64,000 bases of DNA from Microbacteriaceae bacterium (GTDB lineage: Bacteria; Actinomycetota; Actinomycetes; Actinomycetales; Microbacteriaceae): the NCBI GenBank assembly GCA_027491295.1, contig JAIXWK010000002.1:122032-186031 (forward strand). Reading direction: 5' to 3'. A model generated the notes under the pieces. That model had not been told where the DNA came from, made no database searches, and was given only the letters and a program-made list of their open reading frames with translations. The number at the start of each line of letters is the position of its first letter. Position 1 is the first letter of the stretch. The position numbers and the translations under genes are program-made. Positions 12,201-18,215 of the stretch are shown in pieces.

Positions 12201-15200
12201 TTGGATATCCGTGAACGTGGTGCTGTTACCGTCGGCCATATCGATCAGGGTCTTGGACCTAAAGACCAGATCCGCACCAGGTGCCGTATTGGTTAGCTTG
12301 ACACCATTGGAGATGTAGAAGCCATTACCAATAAACTCCGTCGGCAGGTTGAGCGTGGAGCTCGCAACTATGTCAATTGTGTTGCTGTTCGATGCCGAAC
12401 CCACTCGCAGGCCGGTTGGGTTTCCCGTGAACTTCAGATCGTCATCACCGCCGAATTTTGGCACGAAGTTAGTTGAGGCTGCCGAAGTTCTAAAGGCAGT
12501 GCCCTGCGGCTCAAGCACAATCTGACCACTGGTGCTGATTGTTGCCTCTAGGCCATGGCTAATGTGATCGGCACGAATAATCACTCCACCGGTAGCGGTG
12601 AATGATGTTCCATCGTTCCCACCCCAGATGCCATACTCAGCGGCACCAGAACCGACCTGTCTTCCCTCGATCAAAATTGCATCGGAAGCGGTCGAGAGCG
12701 AAGTTAGGTTAGTCGTTCCGCTCCAAGCGTTGAATTCCATAGTTCCGTCGGCATCAGTGCCGCCGGCGGTTGTTGTCTCACCAATCAGGTTTATCTTTCC
12801 GGTGCCGGAGAGAATCTCAGTTCCACCAACTATGGCGATTCCTGCGGCCCATGCGGCACCAGGGCTGGAATGCATGCGTCCGTAAACTCGGATGTTTCCG
12901 CCAGCGGAGTAAAGCTTTGCTCCACTGCTTCCAACGCCCATGGTGCCAAGCTGGACACCGGTGGTGTCGACCCCTCCAGTGGTGTTGTATGTCGAACCAC
13001 TGCCAGCCGCGGCTCCACCAGGTTGGGTTGGACTGGTTGTGCTTGCCAAGCCACCACCGATGACAATGTCTCCACCACCGGTGGTAGTGGTGCCACAAGT
13101 TCCAGCAGTGGAACATAGCGTTGCTCCACCTAGCAATCGGACGAAGCCGGCTGAGTTGTTGTCGCTATCCGCCCAAAGCACGATGTTTCCACCAGCGGTT
13201 CGAATCTGCCTAGAGGTAGACACTTGAATCTCGGCTGAGGCCCGCAAAAGAATTGTCGAACCTGCACCTGTGCTTTGAATGTTTTGGGATATCGATATAG
13301 ATGTGCCGTAGATGCTAATCGTGCCGCTGATGCTAAGCGGTGTGCTGATCTGCACCGAGCCGGTGCTCTGGTTCACAACCGAACTGCCTGAGAGCGTTCC
13401 AGGCTTTCCAATTCTCAAACTGCTGACACCAGTGGAAGGCTTAAAGCCAGAACCCAAGTTCAGAAGGGATTCGAAGCCACCGTTGTAAGGCTCAAATGCA
13501 ACCTCACCAGAGGTGCTGTAGACGACGTTGGCTTGGTTGGAAATCGAATCCGCCCTCACGACGATGTTTGCCGAAGAGGTGAGGGTTGATGTTGCACCGA
13601 AAATCATCGGGTCACTATTGAAGTTGATTACCGCAATGTCATTGCCGCTTCCAGAGCCCCTAGCCTCCACAACGATGGAGGAAGTGACGGCGTGGAAAAT
13701 CACGCTCTGGAAGCGCATGGCTGGAGCGTCGGTTTGGCTGTTGCGTCCCGAGACGTAAATTCCACCTTGGCCCTTGCTGGAGAAAATTACGTCGGTTGTT
13801 GTTGTGCCGCGCAAGAACGAAACACCAACCGAGTCGCCATTTGTTCCGGTCGAGAGACCGACTAGTGAAATGGCTTGGCTGTGGGAGCTGTAGCTTTCGA
13901 AAAGTGTCTGATTGCCGGGAACAGCCAAGTGTTCAAATGCGTGTGAGTTGTTACCGTCAGCACTAGTAGTCGATCTTGAGAAAGCCTCGAAAATCAGTCG
14001 ACCGTTTCCTGCCTTGAAGGTCATTTGCCCCAGCAGGTTGATGGCCATGCGCCTTGATGAGTCACCCTTGAACACCAAATCACCGCCACCCGAGTAGGCG
14101 GCAAAAGCATTCACCGCGTTGTCGGATCCCAGCTGAATGGCATCACCATTGTTCAGCCCCGCAGCACCGCGGGCATGACCATCAGGAAGCCCGTCACCAT
14201 TAGTGTCCGCACCGCCGGCCAGGTAGATATCTCCACCGCCTGTGATTGCAGTCGTGCTTCCCGCGACGGTGTTGAGAATGACACCGCTCTCCGCTCGAAT
14301 GTAACCGGCACCGTTGTTGTCCGAGTCGGACCAAAGAACTAAGTCGCCACTATTGAGCTGTATGTCGACATTCGCGGAAAGTGAGATGTTGCCGTTACCA
14401 CGAAGGGTGAGACTTGCTGTTGCACTCGTCACCACATCGTTTGCGACGTTGATGTTTCCGGAAGCAGAAATCACTGTCGAGAAGCTGGCCATGTGGCTAA
14501 CCAGATCTGAAGCCAGAATGTTGGTTGTTCCGGTTGCGGAGTTCGCATAGAACTCACCCTCAAAGAAGACTCCCTGGGTCGTCACGCCATTTGCAATATT
14601 TACGTTCGCAGGGAAAACGCTGGAAGACACGACCATAGTGGTTGCGATTGCGGCATCCGATGTGAAAACCAAGGTCTGGGCGGAGCTCACGGTGCTGGTG
14701 AAGCCAAGACCTGTGAACGTTGCGATTCCATTGACAGCATTGACAGTGAAGGATTGAGTGAGAGTTGATCCGTTGAACTGCAAAACACCGGCGGATGCCG
14801 TAACTCTCACCTGAGCGGTTGAGGAGATTCTGTTGCCTGCAAGATCGGTAAGTTGAATTTGAATTGGGTTAGCGAAAGCTCTGCCTGGGCGTGCTGCAAC
14901 TGGAGATTGAGTGAAGTCCAAGGTAGCGCCCCACGACAGCACTACAACTCCAGTTCCACCGTTACCACCCATCGAATCACTAGCCCAGTCACCACCGGCA
15001 CCACCACCACCGCCACCGGTGTAAAGACCTCCATTGGTTGCAACGACGAGGGCGCCAGCGCCACCACCACCTGCTCCACCTGCACCATGTGCGGTCGCAA
15101 TTCCATGGCGAGAACCACCACCACCACCGGCTAGCTGAATAGTGGCCCCGGTTATGGTCGTCGTTGCACCAGCACCACCGGCACCGGCTTGGGCGTCTGT

Positions 15201-18074
15201 TCCGGCAACACCAGGCTCGGTAGCGCCACCACCACCCGAGGTTCTCCAGTTGCCACCAATTGTTGTTCCACCACTGTTACCTTGGCCTGCTGTTCCAGCG
15301 CCGCCGACCCACTGATTTGTATCGTCACTGAGGCCACCACCACCACCACCAGAACCACCTGCAAGCGCTCGGGCGTCGGCTGCAGGAACAGCGGCTGCTT
15401 GGACAAGTGTCGCTCCTCGCCCACCACCATTCATGGTTATCGAACCCAGCCTTGAGGCTTGGCCATTGTTGGAGATTCGCTGAACGCCATTACTCAAATA
15501 GGTGTCAGTGCTAGCGCCAAACAATATTGATCCGTGGCCACCCTGTCCCACCACCACTCGAATCGCTTGCGGAGTCAATGTGAGTGACTGCGATTCGGTG
15601 AAGCCTCCGGCTCCACCACCACCACCGACCATGGCGCCACCACCACCGCCACCGCCAACGACAACGGCCTTGTATTTGGTCACACCGGATGGCAACGTGT
15701 AACCACCTGTTGCAGTTAGATAGCTTCGCTTGAAGGAACGGTAATTCTGGAGGGTGTGAGCGGAACCAGATTCAACTGTTAGACCCTCGGTGAAGTTGGC
15801 GGCTAGATAGCCTCCGGTAACTCCCGTGTTGAAGATTAGGTGGTTTCCGTTACCGGTTCTATCTCTTACAACTCCAGTCTCAAATTCATTGAAGTCGTAA
15901 TGAGCCTTCAAGGTGCCTGTCACGCCAGATGATGAATAGGTGTGCATCGAGGCTTGGACGTTTGCGGCATCCAGGGCAGTGGTCCACACCTTGACCTGAT
16001 CGATTGCACCGGAGACTTCAGGGTAGGCAAGGTCCCACTGTTGCGCTCCACCAATTGTGAATCGCGGGCCAATGGCACCCCAGGTAACCGCCTCGTCAAC
16101 CATCTTGATTCCATCGATGAATACTTCGACGTCGTTACCATTACGAACTAAAGCAATGTGGTACCAGCGATCCTGCAAGAACTTGAACGTGCCTAGGGTG
16201 TTGTTCGCGCCAGCACCGTAGGTGTAATGCAGGTAGCCATTGTTCAGCCAAAGAGAAGTTCGTTGAGCATAAGCCTGCGGGGTGTCCATCTGGGAAAAGA
16301 GTCCGCGATAGCCAGCTGCCACATCGTTGGCGTCCAGGTAGTACCAAGCCTCGTAAGTGAAGTTTCCAGACGCTGGAACAACTTGAGAATCGGTCCATGC
16401 GAAGCTCTCGGCAGCGTTGTTCTTATCCCAAGCTAGATCTTGATTTGGTGAGTAGCGCACGATGACGACTCCCGAACCACCATTCGCACCGGCGCTCCAA
16501 TAAGCACCGCCACCACCGGAACCGGTGTTTACTGCGCCTTCAGTCGGGGTGGTGTTGTTGGGTCCAGCCCCCGTGCCGCCGATGCTTGATCCGCCGTTGG
16601 AGCCTGTTCCATCTCGGTCAGCACCACCACCACCGGCAGCATAGAAAGTAGATGTGCCTGTGATGGAGCTGGACATTCCCGCACCACCTGCGCCTGAGAC
16701 TCGGAACGTTGAAGCATTTCCACCGGCACCTCCGGCACCACCACCACCGGAACCCGCCTGCGAGGCTGGGATGATAGTTCCACCGGCATTTCCGTATTCG
16801 ACACCCCCGGCATAAGTGGTGGCATCTGTTGCCTGAGTGCCGGTTGCACCGGCCTGGTTTGCATCTTGCTCAGAGTGACCACCACCGGAACCACCGGAGT
16901 ATCCAACGGCGCGATCGTAATTGCTGGGGTAACCATAGCCACCACCACCACCGCCACCGAGTGCTACAACCGAGCCCAATTCTGAGGTTTGTCCATTGAG
17001 ACCATGGTTGGTAACGCCAGAGACGTTTAGACCACCGCGACCACCTTGGCCAACTTTAATGTTGACCGTCGAACTCACCGATAGCGCTTGGAACTCTACG
17101 ACCCCACCACCGCCACCACCGCCACCGTCAGCGACTCCACCACCGCCACCACCGCCGGCGACTACAAGTGCGCGGAACGAGTTGGCATTGGTTGGAACTT
17201 TCCAGCTACCAATTCCTGGGAGGTAGGTTCTCGGGAAGGTGATCACAGTGTCGCCACCGGCCACATAGGTAGTGCGCTTTACGTCTTGGAAAATGATTGA
17301 GGATTTAGGAGAAAGATTGGCGGAACCGTAGCGATCGTGGACAACGTTTCCAGAACCCTGATTGAAATCCCAGTATGCAGCGGGTGTCGGGCTTGTTGGA
17401 CGGGTGTGCATGTCCGTCGACATAGCGACACCGCGATCTGCTTGCCAGAGACGAACCTCGTCAACCTGACCATCGAAGAATGCAGCGTTTGCACTATCGG
17501 CCATGTCATTTGCCCAAGCACCTATTCCAAAGTACTTGTTGTTTAAGCCACCGGAATTTACTCGACCACCGCGCGAGTGTACGTGCTGACCGTTCACGTA
17601 GAAGTGGACATCGGTTGCCGCCAGGACGAGCCCGATGTGGGTCCACTGACCCTGTCTAATAGAGATTCCCGTGTCGGTCAGACCGCCCGTCCAAGAGCTT
17701 CCGTCACCGGTGTAATACTGCCATTTGCCGTTGCGGCTAACGATTGCGAACTTGTGCTCCATGTTTATCAGCGCGCGGTCCGTTGAACCAGACGTCGCGG
17801 CAGCTGATCCTGGGTTCACCCAAGCTTGAATCGAGTAGACATTGGTTCCAGTGGGCTGGGGCAAGCTGCTGTATGTCGCACCCAAAATGTTTGCGCTAGA
17901 AGTTGATGAAAGCGTGGCCGCGAAATCGATCTCAGAAGCGGAACCGTCAGCCGAAGACTGAGCACTTAGGAAACTTGAGATAGCCATAGCTCCTGCGAGA
18001 AGCAATCCGATTGCAGCAAGCCCAAAGGAACGCAACCACTTGGTTGCCCCTCTGGTCAACTGCAGCTCGGTCAT
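1..18074 (-). CDS. Giant secreted repeat protein, probable adhesin (C-terminus outside window)
   Basis: One frame is open from the ATG at 18074 to the left edge, at least 6,024 codons without a stop. Residues 1-12 are polar and basic, 13-38 form a hydrophobic export segment (GLAAIGLLLAGAMAI) followed by small residues that could be a signal-peptidase site. Domain order by my translation: LamG/concanavalin-like domain (about 48-250), glycine-rich domain (about 270-540), second LamG (about 545-755), second glycine-rich domain (about 787-1049), one Ig-like module (1050-1145), beta-solenoid-like repeats (about 1150-3950), then an Ig-like array (about 3954 to the edge). LamG domains usually bind glycans or proteins; solenoids and Ig arrays usually act as stalks. 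Adhesion or cell-surface filament is inferred. The anchor (LPXTG, membrane segment or other) must lie beyond the window. A weak SD-like AGAGAG precedes the ATG. Numerous plus-strand ORFs over it are antisense shadows. Confidence 0.9.
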   Translation of the reverse strand, partial: MTELQLTRGATKWLRSFGLAAIGLLLAGAMAISSFLSAQSSADGSASEIDFAATLSSTSSANILGATYSSLPQPTGTNVYSIQAWVNPGSAAATSGSTDRALINMEHKFAIVSRNGKWQYYTGDGSSWTGGLTDTGISIRQGQWTHIGLVLAATDVHFYVNGQHVHSRGGRVNSGGLNNKYFGIGAWANDMADSANAAFFDGQVDEVRLWQADRGVAMSTDMHTRPTSPTPAAYWDFNQGSGNVVHDRYGSANLSPKSSIIFQDVKRTTYVAGGDTVITFPRTYLPGIGSWKVPTNANSFRALVVAGGGGGGGVADGGGGGGGGVVEFQALSVSSTVNIKVGQGGRGGLNVSGVTNHGLNGQTSELGSVVALGGGGGGGYGYPSNYDRAVGYSGGSGGGHSEQDANQAGATGTQATDATTYAGGVEYGNAGGTIIPASQAGSGGGGAGGAGGNASTFRVSGAGGAGMSSSITGTSTFYAAGGGGADRDGTGSNGGSSIGGTGAGPNNTTPTEGAVNTGSGGGGAYWSAGANGGSGVVIVRYSPNQDLAWDKNNAAESFAWTDSQVVPASGNFTYEAWYYLDANDVAAGYRGLFSQMDTPQAYAQRTSLWLNNGYLHYTYGAGANNTLGTFKFLQDRWYHIALVRNGNDVEVFIDGIKMVDEAVTWGAIGPRFTIGGAQQWDLAYPEVSGAIDQVKVWTTALDAANVQASMHTYSSSGVTGTLKAHYDFNEFETGVVRDRTGNGNHLIFNTGVTGGYLAANFTEGLTVESGSAHTLQNYRSFKRSYLTATGGYTLPSGVTKYKAVVVGGGGGGGAMVGGGGGAGGFTESQSLTLTPQAIRVVVGQGGHGSILFGASTDTYLSNGVQRISNNGQASRLGSITMNGGGRGATLVQAAAVPAADARALAGGSGGGGGGLSDDTNQWVGGAGTAGQGNSGGTTIGGNWRTSGGGGATEPGVAGTDAQAGAGGAGATTTITGATIQLAGGGGGSRHGIATAHGAGGAGGGGAGALVVATNGGLYTGGGGGGAGGDWASDSMGGNGGTGVVVLSWGATLDFTQSPVAARPGRAFANPIQIQLTDLAGNRISSTAQVRVTASAGVLQFNGSTLTQSFTVNAVNGIATFTGLGFTSTVSSAQTLVFTSDAAIATTMVVSSSVFPANVNIANGVTTQGVFFEGEFYANSATGTTNILASDLVSHMASFSTVISASGNINVANDVVTSATASLTLRGNGNISLSANVDIQLNSGDLVLWSDSDNNGAGYIRAESGVILNTVAGSTTAITGGGDIYLAGGADTNGDGLPDGHARGAAGLNNGDAIQLGSDNAVNAFAAYSGGGDLVFKGDSSRRMAINLLGQMTFKAGNGRLIFEAFSRSTTSADGNNSHAFEHLAVPGNQTLFESYSSHSQAISLVGLSTGTNGDSVGVSFLRGTTTTDVIFSSKGQGGIYVSGRNSQTDAPAMRFQSVIFHAVTSSIVVEARGSGSGNDIAVINFNSDPMIFGATSTLTSSANIVVRADSISNQANVVYSTSGEVAFEPYNGGFESLLNLGSGFKPSTGVSSLRIGKPGTLSGSSVVNQSTGSVQISTPLSISGTISIYGTSISISQNIQSTGAGSTILLRASAEIQVSTSRQIRTAGGNIVLWADSDNNSAGFVRLLGGATLCSTAGTCGTTTTGGGDIVIGGGLASTTSPTQPGGAAAGSGSTYNTTGGVDTTGVQLGTMGVGSSGAKLYSAGGNIRVYGRMHSSPGAAWAAGIAIVGGTEILSGTGKINLIGETTTAGGTDADGTMEFNAWSGTTNLTSLSTASDAILIEGRQVGSGAAEYGIWGGNDGTSFTATGGVIIRADHISHGLEATISTSGQIVLEPQGTAFRTSAASTNFVPKFGGDDDLKFTGNPTGLRVGSASNSNTIDIVASSTLNLPTEFIGNGFYISNGVKLTNTAPGADLVFRSKTLIDMADGNSTTFTDIQTNNGDIVMWTNAYDGGSGYFLLGIYGELNTANGAASKTESGGGRVTIGGGSAVDADGHPTGPVPGANVSGRQFALWLEDNSKIYSGGGLVDITVSQSQAVAAALIEPSSLIWSGTGRIDVTVNQGTASNGMRMNSSSWISAATISPAISIATRTVGNSYNIYNDANNPFTLASIATTGGGISISAITPTATNQTLYIWGWNILSRAGSIDISTSAVINWNSAESRALGGKSSTDVVSSSANITIRSAQLLDTTANSLSTISTSGTVSILPAGNNFAGDVQTQFNIASGDFVFGNIATINSASTTIKISGDVTADGTITVAGNAITLDKGYDLISTRAGSTVMLRARQWIDIDNATTTLTQTNDADFSIIQSNNADIVFWSDSDANQEGLVWISHNTRVNSANGVYSYGAVSGGGNIYMAGGAADGNNRPAGYAYDFGFRNEVSLNDIAVGFGKFVDVFTGGGDLVIRAFAKNAGMSAFNFQSLDEFVTGNGQILIDSRASAAVEAFEYFISAESEAGALFSSHATAVPAISISASISGTATQAIRLYTQNSANPTTIQSLASTGGGISINSRLGSLSTTIGTFLAATNLLSANGAITFSSNAVLSYTNQAYTQAWGARSATSVSNTAANISFLVNGLHGNANTATISTSGTVSIQPFATTFGSNVELWHNLSGASNYLVGSNSLINTATYDVYPLGSVTASGPVEIYGKNLIWANDKDLKTTGVGSRILLKAQGDIYIPDGSGTTDAGHTVLQTNLGDLVLWSDGDGSGAGGMTLGNYVQLTTDNGAKSKTATSGGGDIILGGGATADSNGFPAGYAQNGSTYNTDRGLQLQSSLGFFTGGGDLIWKGRGSTFGIALYHTSEFFTGTGRIDIDAVSTGTGGTYGFAFIDESWAGNNGPLTLVSHGTASPAIKISGTTAGTQQGTRLFGGGSLNWITIASTATTGGGIDIYGSSPAASSYDVAIMRNYLLSRNGAITISANVNYLQMDSGAAGNNYYGSVSGSPYVSTSSANVTFLMNEFDFDDASHFFRTSGDVTILPKTGNVFGMDFTPAFSTNGIRNLIIGKDPLSADTLRAITLTGNHTVSGDIDVYGGHVYPRGNFAVTGQGEILLKALSDIATDDAPRNFTTQGGDLTFWADSNAASGGSIYIAGSSRLQTNGGDITMAGGLDNGSSAVFGPRVSGDSRPDGFAVGRGSVANDNGVLIGVWGSARTIQILSGGGDINIAGQSSTVVGNSRGGVAMISGVIDAGSGKVKMRGAIDASAGTSYQRAVLFGAAGSDLAVLSSNSASDAIVIHGDASGATSGICGGVQSFDYQNLLIANEGSGGIQIIGDGCASNTNDLNTYTDGVALSDASVLARSGTIRIEGTTRNTASDAWGLYLNRRNGSGDNAVNLGSADRTYTLSTGKTVRISTSSSNVEIRVNSFNANQAPISTSGAVSFRSRTGVSFSSSPILTNLSIASTATGLEIGHPGTGSGQNTSNIVVGNAYTINGPVSVYGQDITISADITVTSASARATFKANGFVQTATGVDLRTAGGDLVLWSDADANGIGNITLQSTNSMCTGWNSVASTCTLTGGGDIVMGGGAADASDAGLPGGNAMGSGAIGTTSTGLALGPCVFANTASVSNVISTRGGNLVLRGSSTTGDTSTTALQAGVAICNGTTINLDAGKLDVTSQFRAITASYHSSFWVAPWTSPANPNAVVVNSSNSASDAVTIRAWGSNNDYTSFGLSINNSAAGGALFQLDTIWSNFAAYFNFNSAGPLRVAPYSTSFPVPMNIGSNFAISSSASLFEVGSASNSGQIYISGDKVLAGDITLRGGNVSISSAVTSTGSGKRISIISDTISLSANVSATNSGRVEISPRSSGRNIVLGVASTSTLAIPAAATTFLSATTLQLGSTTSGNISIEASTTFASAKVTNLKLVTPGNVTAVSGAVLTAANLAIDAGGNVNLPGSNSVAGNVAISASASVTYSSAVSYSPAVVDGTNAVFGVGRAISLTNSPTLEQANEFLAVTFNPPPQVLIRDAYNKVLDGNNRLAYQYTASATVASGSGTVTGLTSSSRVGGNITYNAIRVLAGTGTYNFALNVQVDANTTLTVTSGNYNVMAGEPGRLIVTATDTTSVVAQAGFSFTVSVEDAFGNRIVLGDHKNITVSATVSGTTAAITAGRQVRANDDGIATFSDLVVTGSVSDTISVSFTVAYTRLSDNQIVTVSSSVSAITLTHGAAASIAMTNSATAKSGTAFTSQPVVRILDSFGNLVTTGAESTQTVQLSVTPSALIGTAAISASGGIATFSGIGIEGSTGSKTVTARIYSPITMSDLTVVDLGVGAAAKLTLETEGLGAVNGVALTTQPILKLRDSANNLVTGVAHNVVATINPAASLSGTTIAVNTTTGTATFTALSISGVVGSYSISYAIEGASSSAVASISQAVDLTHGQATALRVASQPTQATAGVTMSSVVVEVIDARGNRVTTGPDSSKTMEIFGTANNNPSNLLGTLSVSLSAGAATFDNVAATNGAYGNIRIGFGVTGINYSLYTSNIYLSPNAPYQLNVYQGTASSKSAGVAQSNDFQIRIMDRYGNFATSSNVTTISVAVVSASDGATVQRTIGNFTIPAGDTLVIIPKSNFYVQQVGDYKFRFSTSGLVTAFTSQFTVTNAAADKLVILQNMPASVQSGITFSPAVRLQLQDQFGNPVLNSTVSVSVSAIAGSVSGIAGGVAQNTLGDSIIDFSDLAISGISSSAQLRFTAASVGTSVNAKTYPSSTFRITSGDPYQLSVSATAISVANRTLLSNFSVKVLDRSGNQVPSSTAQINASLTGATLSGTATVYASDGTATFSALSVSGTTGTYSIGLNSTGLVGATVSITVTHGAADYVTITTSATAKNAQALGSQPVVKIYDADGNLVTTGAQSTQTVRLSVTGATLSGTAAISASAGVATFSGISLQGLVGSKTLTAEVSLPVTLSANVSVSLDFGNVTRLSLERSAAGAANRIGFTTQPQIALRDSAGNIVTGTTANISFSVSPSATISNGTVAVNTSTGVATFVGTSLQGLVRSYTLSFSVTGASASSIATVSQAISLTHGTATYMAFVKEPTSASVAVTISEPVVVKMTDIDGNLVTTGNFSSGSAILSIGAGTSVSLTGNTSASFSQGIATFSNIAIVGLSGQNVRLRVDSVEYLNHFSTTSQFQLMSGFAVAIQVLNTLNQPYVPTTVSAGVGQPTAPRLGFLDSSNNRTNPGIDGTFTFSVVLASDTSVVKKVERIYNYPAGSLVITFNQDFKMTEAGTYRLKISATNLPDFLSTQFTVTNASASKLVVVTDMPNTVQSGLTFSPAVRLQVQDTYSNPVLDSVTTISATAVTSNVLSIAGATASNTLGSSFIDVPNLAVTAKAGNTQLRFTATNAGAPINATSITTSQFAVVGGSPYALSVSPTSMTVANRANLNDIAVTVVDTAGNPVSDSVAQISAATGGVTLSGTAIRFASSGVANYSGLMLSGAVGSYSIGFSSTGLVASTVSVTLTHGAANSIDFSSPATSKNALTASNIVAKILDADGNLVTTGAQSTQNVTLSVSSAVLSGTTTLAATAGIATFSNVAVTGLVGNKNLSAAIASPYAISTSNQITLLFGDAHSLDLTTQAQGFVNSEFFTTAPAITVRDVSGNAVSASGMVIRVSAATATLSGSVTASAHTSIASFASNLKLRGQVGSHTLVFTAEGTSSSGVISTSQQISLTFGAPSQLEISAHPSATRVGLSFTPQPQLRILDDSGNLVSNSSLVVTVTANGADLAGGTTQSAVSGVAGYSGLKLVGSASSIVTLSYSINSAGTTISAVTSVQLLAGNAVATSLSWTVTDVKTRVAPSYSPVISLFDEFGNKVVSDNSSTAVAKLYRGGTLITQSALAFTANAGEITFANMALKAEPRSGYYYQFEVIGQSAVTTSDFAVLPGPVAKVIINQEPSSGTAPSLTRTGNALSVQPIIRLLDQDDNLVTTETGTTLSAVIASGSGGGLLTSSASVVNGIATFNQLALVGVVETPTQSAEVYRLKFEYGAFSSSPSAQLSVMHNVADRISIVRDAADGRSGLIFDT
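6250..14630 (-). repeat. Beta-solenoid-like region, seven ~1.1-kb blocks
   Basis: About 2,800 residues of the giant protein. Three signature motifs recur in fixed order. (a) [LI]-V-[LFM]-W-[ST]-D-x-D-type. (b) GGGDI-x-[LMI]-[AG]-GG, at about 14215, 13050, 12050, 10945, 9795, 8705 and 7450. (c) [ST]-TSG-x-V-x-[IF]-x-P. Motif-b spacings are about 1165, 1000, 1105, 1150, 1090 and 1255 bp, i.e. blocks of roughly 330-420 residues. After motif b most blocks have an Asp/Asn/Gly/Pro-rich loop such as DTNGDGLPDG, DADGHPTG, DSNGFPAG or DASDAGLPGG, resembling calcium-binding loops. The strand-turn pattern (SGTVSI, ANITF, GSIDIS) is typical of parallel beta-helices of filamentous-haemagglutinin type; the fold itself is inferred. 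Confidence 0.75.
14930..15715 (-). repeat. Glycine-rich domain 2 (poly-Gly runs)
   Basis: Second copy of the glycine-rich type in the giant protein, about residues 787-1049. It again follows a LamG domain and again opens with a strand motif (KYKAVVVGGGGGGGG), then VVGQGGHG and many GGGGG runs. The LamG plus Gly-rich pair therefore occurs twice in tandem. The second copy ends at GGTGVVVLSW and passes into one Ig-like module (TDLAGNRIS). Confidence 0.8.
16490..17175 (-). repeat. Glycine-rich domain 1 (poly-Gly runs)
   Basis: Part of the giant protein, about residues 300-529. Runs of GGN codons appear on the plus strand as CCACCACCGCC-type tracts. The segment opens after a beta-strand-like lead (FRALVVAGGGGGGG) and has GQGGRGG and GGSGGG turns. 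This matches the general pattern of bacterial glycine-rich domains that follow a short 'W-x-V-P' strand motif (here GSWKVP). It lies directly after the first LamG domain. Confidence 0.8.
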
Positions 18075-18123
18075 AATCTCTCTCGTTTTCGGGCACGGCA
18101 AAGCACACCCTTTAGGCCCTTCA

Positions 18124-18129
18124 ATTTTA
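18124..18129 (-). promoter_or_regulatory. Candidate -10 of the giant gene
   Basis: Read on the minus strand this is TAAAAT, fitting the TAnnnT actinobacterial -10, about 50 nt upstream of the ATG at 18074. No convincing -35 is visible. It is the best hexamer in the 141-bp gap, so this is only a candidate. Confidence 0.3.
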
Positions 18130-18178
18130 GGCAGGGGGTATGGGCCGACATCCGCGTAGATACGGGTATCCGAAGCTG

Positions 18179-18194
18179 TTTTGACACGTCAAAA
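18179..18194. promoter_or_regulatory. Perfect 16-bp inverted repeat upstream of the giant gene
   Basis: TTTTGAC-AC-GTCAAAA has perfect 7-bp arms. It lies in the 141-bp gap between the upstream secreted-protein gene and the giant gene. A second dyad, GATAC-GG-GTATC, lies at 18159-18170. Both look like regulator binding sites rather than terminators: the stem is AT-rich and no T-run follows on either strand. Confidence 0.45.
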
Positions 18195-18215
18195 AGCGGC
18201 GTTTTTAGGAGTTTT

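Noticed and set aside
14990-17160. CCACCACC-type tracts as microsatellites or CRISPR-like repeats
   Set aside because: They are in frame and encode poly-Gly in a recognisable domain type; there are no spacers of constant length.
1128-17786. Dozens of plus- and minus-strand ORFs of 60-190 codons over the first 18 kb
   Set aside because: They are shadows of the giant minus-strand frame: no family resemblance, Pro/Thr/Val-biased composition expected from antisense of Ser/Thr/Gly-rich repeats, and no ribosome sites.
18155-18200. Intrinsic terminator after the small secreted protein gene
   Set aside because: The dyads are AT-rich or short and no T-run follows on the minus strand; an operator reading fits better.
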